Origin: Acanthochromis polyacanthus
Lineage: Eukaryota; Chordata; Actinopteri; Pomacentridae
Direction of reading: 5' to 3'
Assembly (NCBI RefSeq): GCF_021347895.1
Contig: NC_067119.1
Coordinates: 5,096,534-5,160,533, forward strand
DNA: 64,000 nt
Within the stretch, counting starts at the first letter, position 1. The number at the start of each line of letters is the position of its first letter. The notes under the pieces are model-generated. The model was given only the letters and a program-made list of their open reading frames with translations, had not been told where the DNA came from and made no database searches. Made by a program: the position numbers and the translations under genes. Of the stretch, positions 61,366-64,000 are shown piece after piece.

Positions 61366-61543
61366 CTGATCACCCGGCGCCTGTATGGCTCATCCATTTG
61401 TAGGGGTGGTCTCTGACGCAGTGGCACGGGTTCGATTCCTGCCTGCGGCAATTTTATGCATGTCTTCCCCCTACTCTTCTCCCCATTTCCTGTCACTCTT
61501 CACTGCAACTATCACAGTAAAAAGGCAAAAAAAAAGAGTAAAG
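61366..61543 (+). mobile_element. tRNA-derived SINE nested in the Harbinger element
   Basis: Flanked by a perfect 11-bp target duplication AATTTTGTTTA (61355-61365 and 61544-61554). It has a B-box-like GGTTCGATTCC (61429), a CCCCATTTCCTGTCACTC body segment common in fish SINEs, and an A-rich tail with AAAGGCAAAA. Confidence 0.88.
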
Positions 61544-61619
61544 AATTTTGTTTATTTATCCATATGCGGCCGAATGGGATGAGCGTCCAACCATTAATCA
61601 GCCCTGTACAGGCACGCAG

Positions 61620-61830
61620 GCACACATGCTTCACACCACAACCCCCGAGTGAAAATGAATTTCTCTATGTGAACCAAAAAAAATGTACATTCAATCAGTT
61701 TACAAATTATTTGTACATTGGACATGATCATAACAAATTTAGTGGCAGGGTGGCCTGGGTCAACACATGATTCATTCATCCTGACGCACAGCAGTGAAAA
61801 GACTGCAGGCCGGCGCTGCGTGAAATGCTG
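61620..61830 (+). pseudogene. Harbinger transposase fragment, frameshifted
   Basis: PPSENEFLYVNQKKCTFNQF in one frame continues as MIITNLVAGWPGSTHDSFIL in the next, with the frame shift near 61715. The WPGSTHDS block is characteristic of the DDE nuclease region of Harbinger transposases. The remainder of the transposase is missing, so it is dead. Confidence 0.75.
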
Positions 61831-62100
61831 TGGATCAGCAGCTTATTTATATACAGATACATTCATGAGTTACTTTGCATTGACCATTCATGGTAAAATG
61901 TGGGTGTGTTGTGGGCGGAATGTGAGGTGGATCCACCTGTGCAATCTTCCAGCTGGTGTGTGATTTATCAAGAAATTGCATGCAGCTGTGCTTACGCAAA
62001 GTTTTATAAATCAGGGGCGAGGGGCATACGCCCATTTCGTATTATCGGCGTACGCAAACTTTAGTATGGATCCTACGCAATGTTTTATAAACGAGGCCCC

Positions 62101-64000
62101 CGATCTGTGTATAAATTCTATGCTCTGAGATTGACAGACTTTTCGGCCAGTCAGAGAGACGCTTTGCCCGCCCAGCCAATCAGAGGTTTTTATTCCATCC
62201 CAGGTCGCTTTACCGACTTCCGGGTGTGGAATTTCACGATGGAGAGAGTGTAGGCAGTTCTTGTTTTGGACGGCTGGTCTGCTCTAATCTCTATAATGCG
62301 CATTTCCCAGTGACTCATAACTTATCCATTCCTCTTAGTATATTGAAATCAAATCAAATGTTTTGTATCTTCTGCTTAATTATCAAATTAAATATTTTTT
62401 GTGTTTAAATATAATTTAATTGTATTTCATGTTTAATTTTCATTTTAAAAGTTTGATTGTATTAAGTGTTTTTATCCTTTGATTTAATTACTAATAGTTA
62501 ATGTAGTTTATTTCTTTAATCTTTTTTCTGTCAAGATTTTAACCTCAAGTAAAACAAACCCTTAAGTCACAAAAAAAATACTTCTGTTGTCACAATCATG
62601 AGTTAGTCAGTTTATTAGTTCAACTTTGTTTAGCACCTTTCACACAGATGACAAAACTACATAAAGAAAAAACTATGCTAAAACTATGATTAAAACTCAA
62701 ACATTTAAAAAAAAAAATTAACATGGTAATAAAATATGTTGTGTCCAGGGAATGGAGGGAGTTTATTGAAGTCTTCTTGGACACACACAGTAAATCATTT
62801 AAAATAGAAACTTAATATTCAGTCTAAGGAAACTGCAGAATGACAGAAAAACCTATATCTCCCGTTTTCTCCTTTAATGAGTCGACTCTTTTGCTGCTTT
62901 CAGACCAAAGAACTACAGACTCTTCACAACCTGCTCAAACTCTTGGTACAGGACCTCACCACACGGGTCAAGAAGGTTTCCTTCTCATTTCTACTCTGAA
63001 GCTCACCTTGTCCTGCTCAAACTGCTGACAAATGTTTGTGCTGCTCTAAAGTCTGGTCTCCACAACTTCCTAAAAACTCTCAAAGTCTCTTCTGCGGCAG
63101 ATTGCTTTGTAGAACTGTTCCAGAAAACCTCACTAAAGCACATGGAGGGGCCTCAAGATAGTCGTCCAAATGAAACCGTACAAAAACCAAACTAGCACAA
63201 CCCAAACGCTAAAGTCTCCTACAGTCTACCAGAGAAGCTCTTTAAACAGAGAATCAGGACAGGAACTCTTACCTTCTGGACAATAACGTTGGTTCACAAA
63301 CAAGAATACAGAATGTGTCTGACCAAAAACCTCTAAAGGCTCACTACAGCCAAGATAAAGACAACTCAGCTACACCAAATCCACTAATCACTGCACACAT
63401 TAGCACCCTGTGCTAACTGTGGCTAAAGAACCACATTTATCAAGACAACTATCCAGTACAAAGCCCTAAAACACACCAAGAAACACATTAAAGAGGATTT
63501 TACTGCTGGAAGCTGCAAGCCAACACCTAAAGAACAAACTAAAGCAACAGAGCCAAACCTGGTTCAATGAAGAGAAGCAGAGGAAATGTTTGAGTGCAGA
63601 CATAAAGCAGGAAGACACTGAGCTGCTCAGGTGTTCCTGATAACACCAAGCAGCCACCTGGACAGCCAATAGGAACACAGCTTACTGGAAGTCCAGAGGG
63701 CTGGCTTAGTGAAGGAAATTTCGTTTAAAGTTGAAGCAGAAAGTTAACAAATAAAGTTGAAAACCACCTTCTGATACCTGAAATCTTTTCACACAAAGAA
63801 CACCTGAACATGTCAAACTGGTTCCATAGTAGAACCTTCACTGTAAAAACGTCATAGTATGGTGTGTTGCTCAAAAAACATTACGACTGGCTGTTTAGGG
63901 TTGCCAAGGAGCAACACCAAAACAGGACAAACACTGGTTTCCAGAGGGTTGAAAGAGGAAGTTTACAACAACACAACATGTGAGCAGAAAAATCACAAAG
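62101..64000. other. Upstream flank, no gene seen
   Basis: AT-rich, with a short CpG-containing stretch around 62140-62260 (CTTCCGGGTGTGG) and no ORF above 70 codons that looks like a protein. From 62840 the composition is more balanced, but I see no exon with convincing splice sites and similarity. Confidence 0.45.

Larger units (their letters stand above)
60807..62100 (+). mobile_element. Harbinger-like DNA transposon, degenerate
   Basis: Inverted ends GGGGCCTCATTTATAAA (60807) and its near-complement TTTATAAACGAGGCCCC (to 62100). Subterminal GCGTACGC-rich repeats include a 26-bp perfect palindrome at 60848-60873 and a 135-bp direct duplication (TTGGCGTGAG at 60903 and 61038). Inside is a frameshifted fragment of a PIF/Harbinger (HARBI1-like) transposase. 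A SINE is inserted at 61366-61543. The flanks share CGATC, which is not the three-base target site typical of Harbinger. Confidence 0.75.

Noticed and set aside
62840..63678. Possible exons of the next gene upstream of prkg2
   Set aside because: Short ORFs of 62-70 codons have no recognisable similarity and no convincing paired splice sites.

Overview
The window is vertebrate nuclear DNA, almost certainly from a teleost (ray-finned) fish. The evidence is large spliced genes with GT-AG introns, an AT-rich non-coding background, and a fish-typical repeat set: Tc1 elements, tRNA-derived SINEs, 5'-truncated LINEs, a Harbinger-like element, MITEs and many minisatellites. It holds two recognisable protein-coding genes in convergent, tail-to-tail orientation: bmp3 on the plus strand (coding 4471-11437) and prkg2 on the minus strand (coding 57239-20872). 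The same neighbours in the same orientation occur on human chromosome 4q21, which supports calling these bmp3 and prkg2 rather than their paralogues gdf10 and prkg1.

Layout. 1-4470: intergenic, with one SINE, then a GC-rich candidate bmp3 promoter. 4471-11437: bmp3 in three coding exons; intron 2 opens directly into a degenerate tandem array of about 125-bp units. 11438-14707: probable bmp3 3' UTR. 14751-20871: the gap between the two 3' ends, with a GGAT-type array, a dead Tc1 element carrying a nested insertion with a 9-bp target duplication, and an AT-rich degenerate repeat field. 20872-57239: prkg2 in 18 coding exons that join in frame to a 776-residue cGMP-dependent protein kinase II. 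Its introns contain an apparently complete Tc1 transposon (28098-29732), several MITEs, two LINE 3' ends and five sizeable tandem arrays. 59176-59400: probable non-coding first exon and CpG-rich promoter of prkg2, with a perfect CRE octamer. 59669-64000: upstream flank with a long (GT)n tract and a Harbinger-like element carrying a nested SINE.

The two genes are neighbours, not an operon. BMP3 is a secreted TGF-beta family ligand. PRKG2 is a membrane-anchored serine/threonine kinase activated by cGMP. Both have known skeletal roles in mammals, but nothing in the sequence shows that they are co-regulated.

I found no prokaryote-type system, no CRISPR array and no convincing new protein family. 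The most interesting items are structural: (a) a Tc1 transposon with an intact DD34E transposase and IR/DR-type ends; (b) a 29-bp minisatellite that appears to have expanded from the glycine-rich motif of a Tc1 transposase gene; (c) a 56-bp minisatellite with a 280-bp, five-monomer higher-order repeat; (d) a CpG-rich island with a near-perfect MARE/AP-1 site deep in a prkg2 intron, next to a 193-codon antisense ORF; (e) two nested insertions datable from their target duplications. Exon boundaries were set by reading splice sites and checking reading-frame phase by hand. UTR ends, promoters and conserved-element calls are inference.
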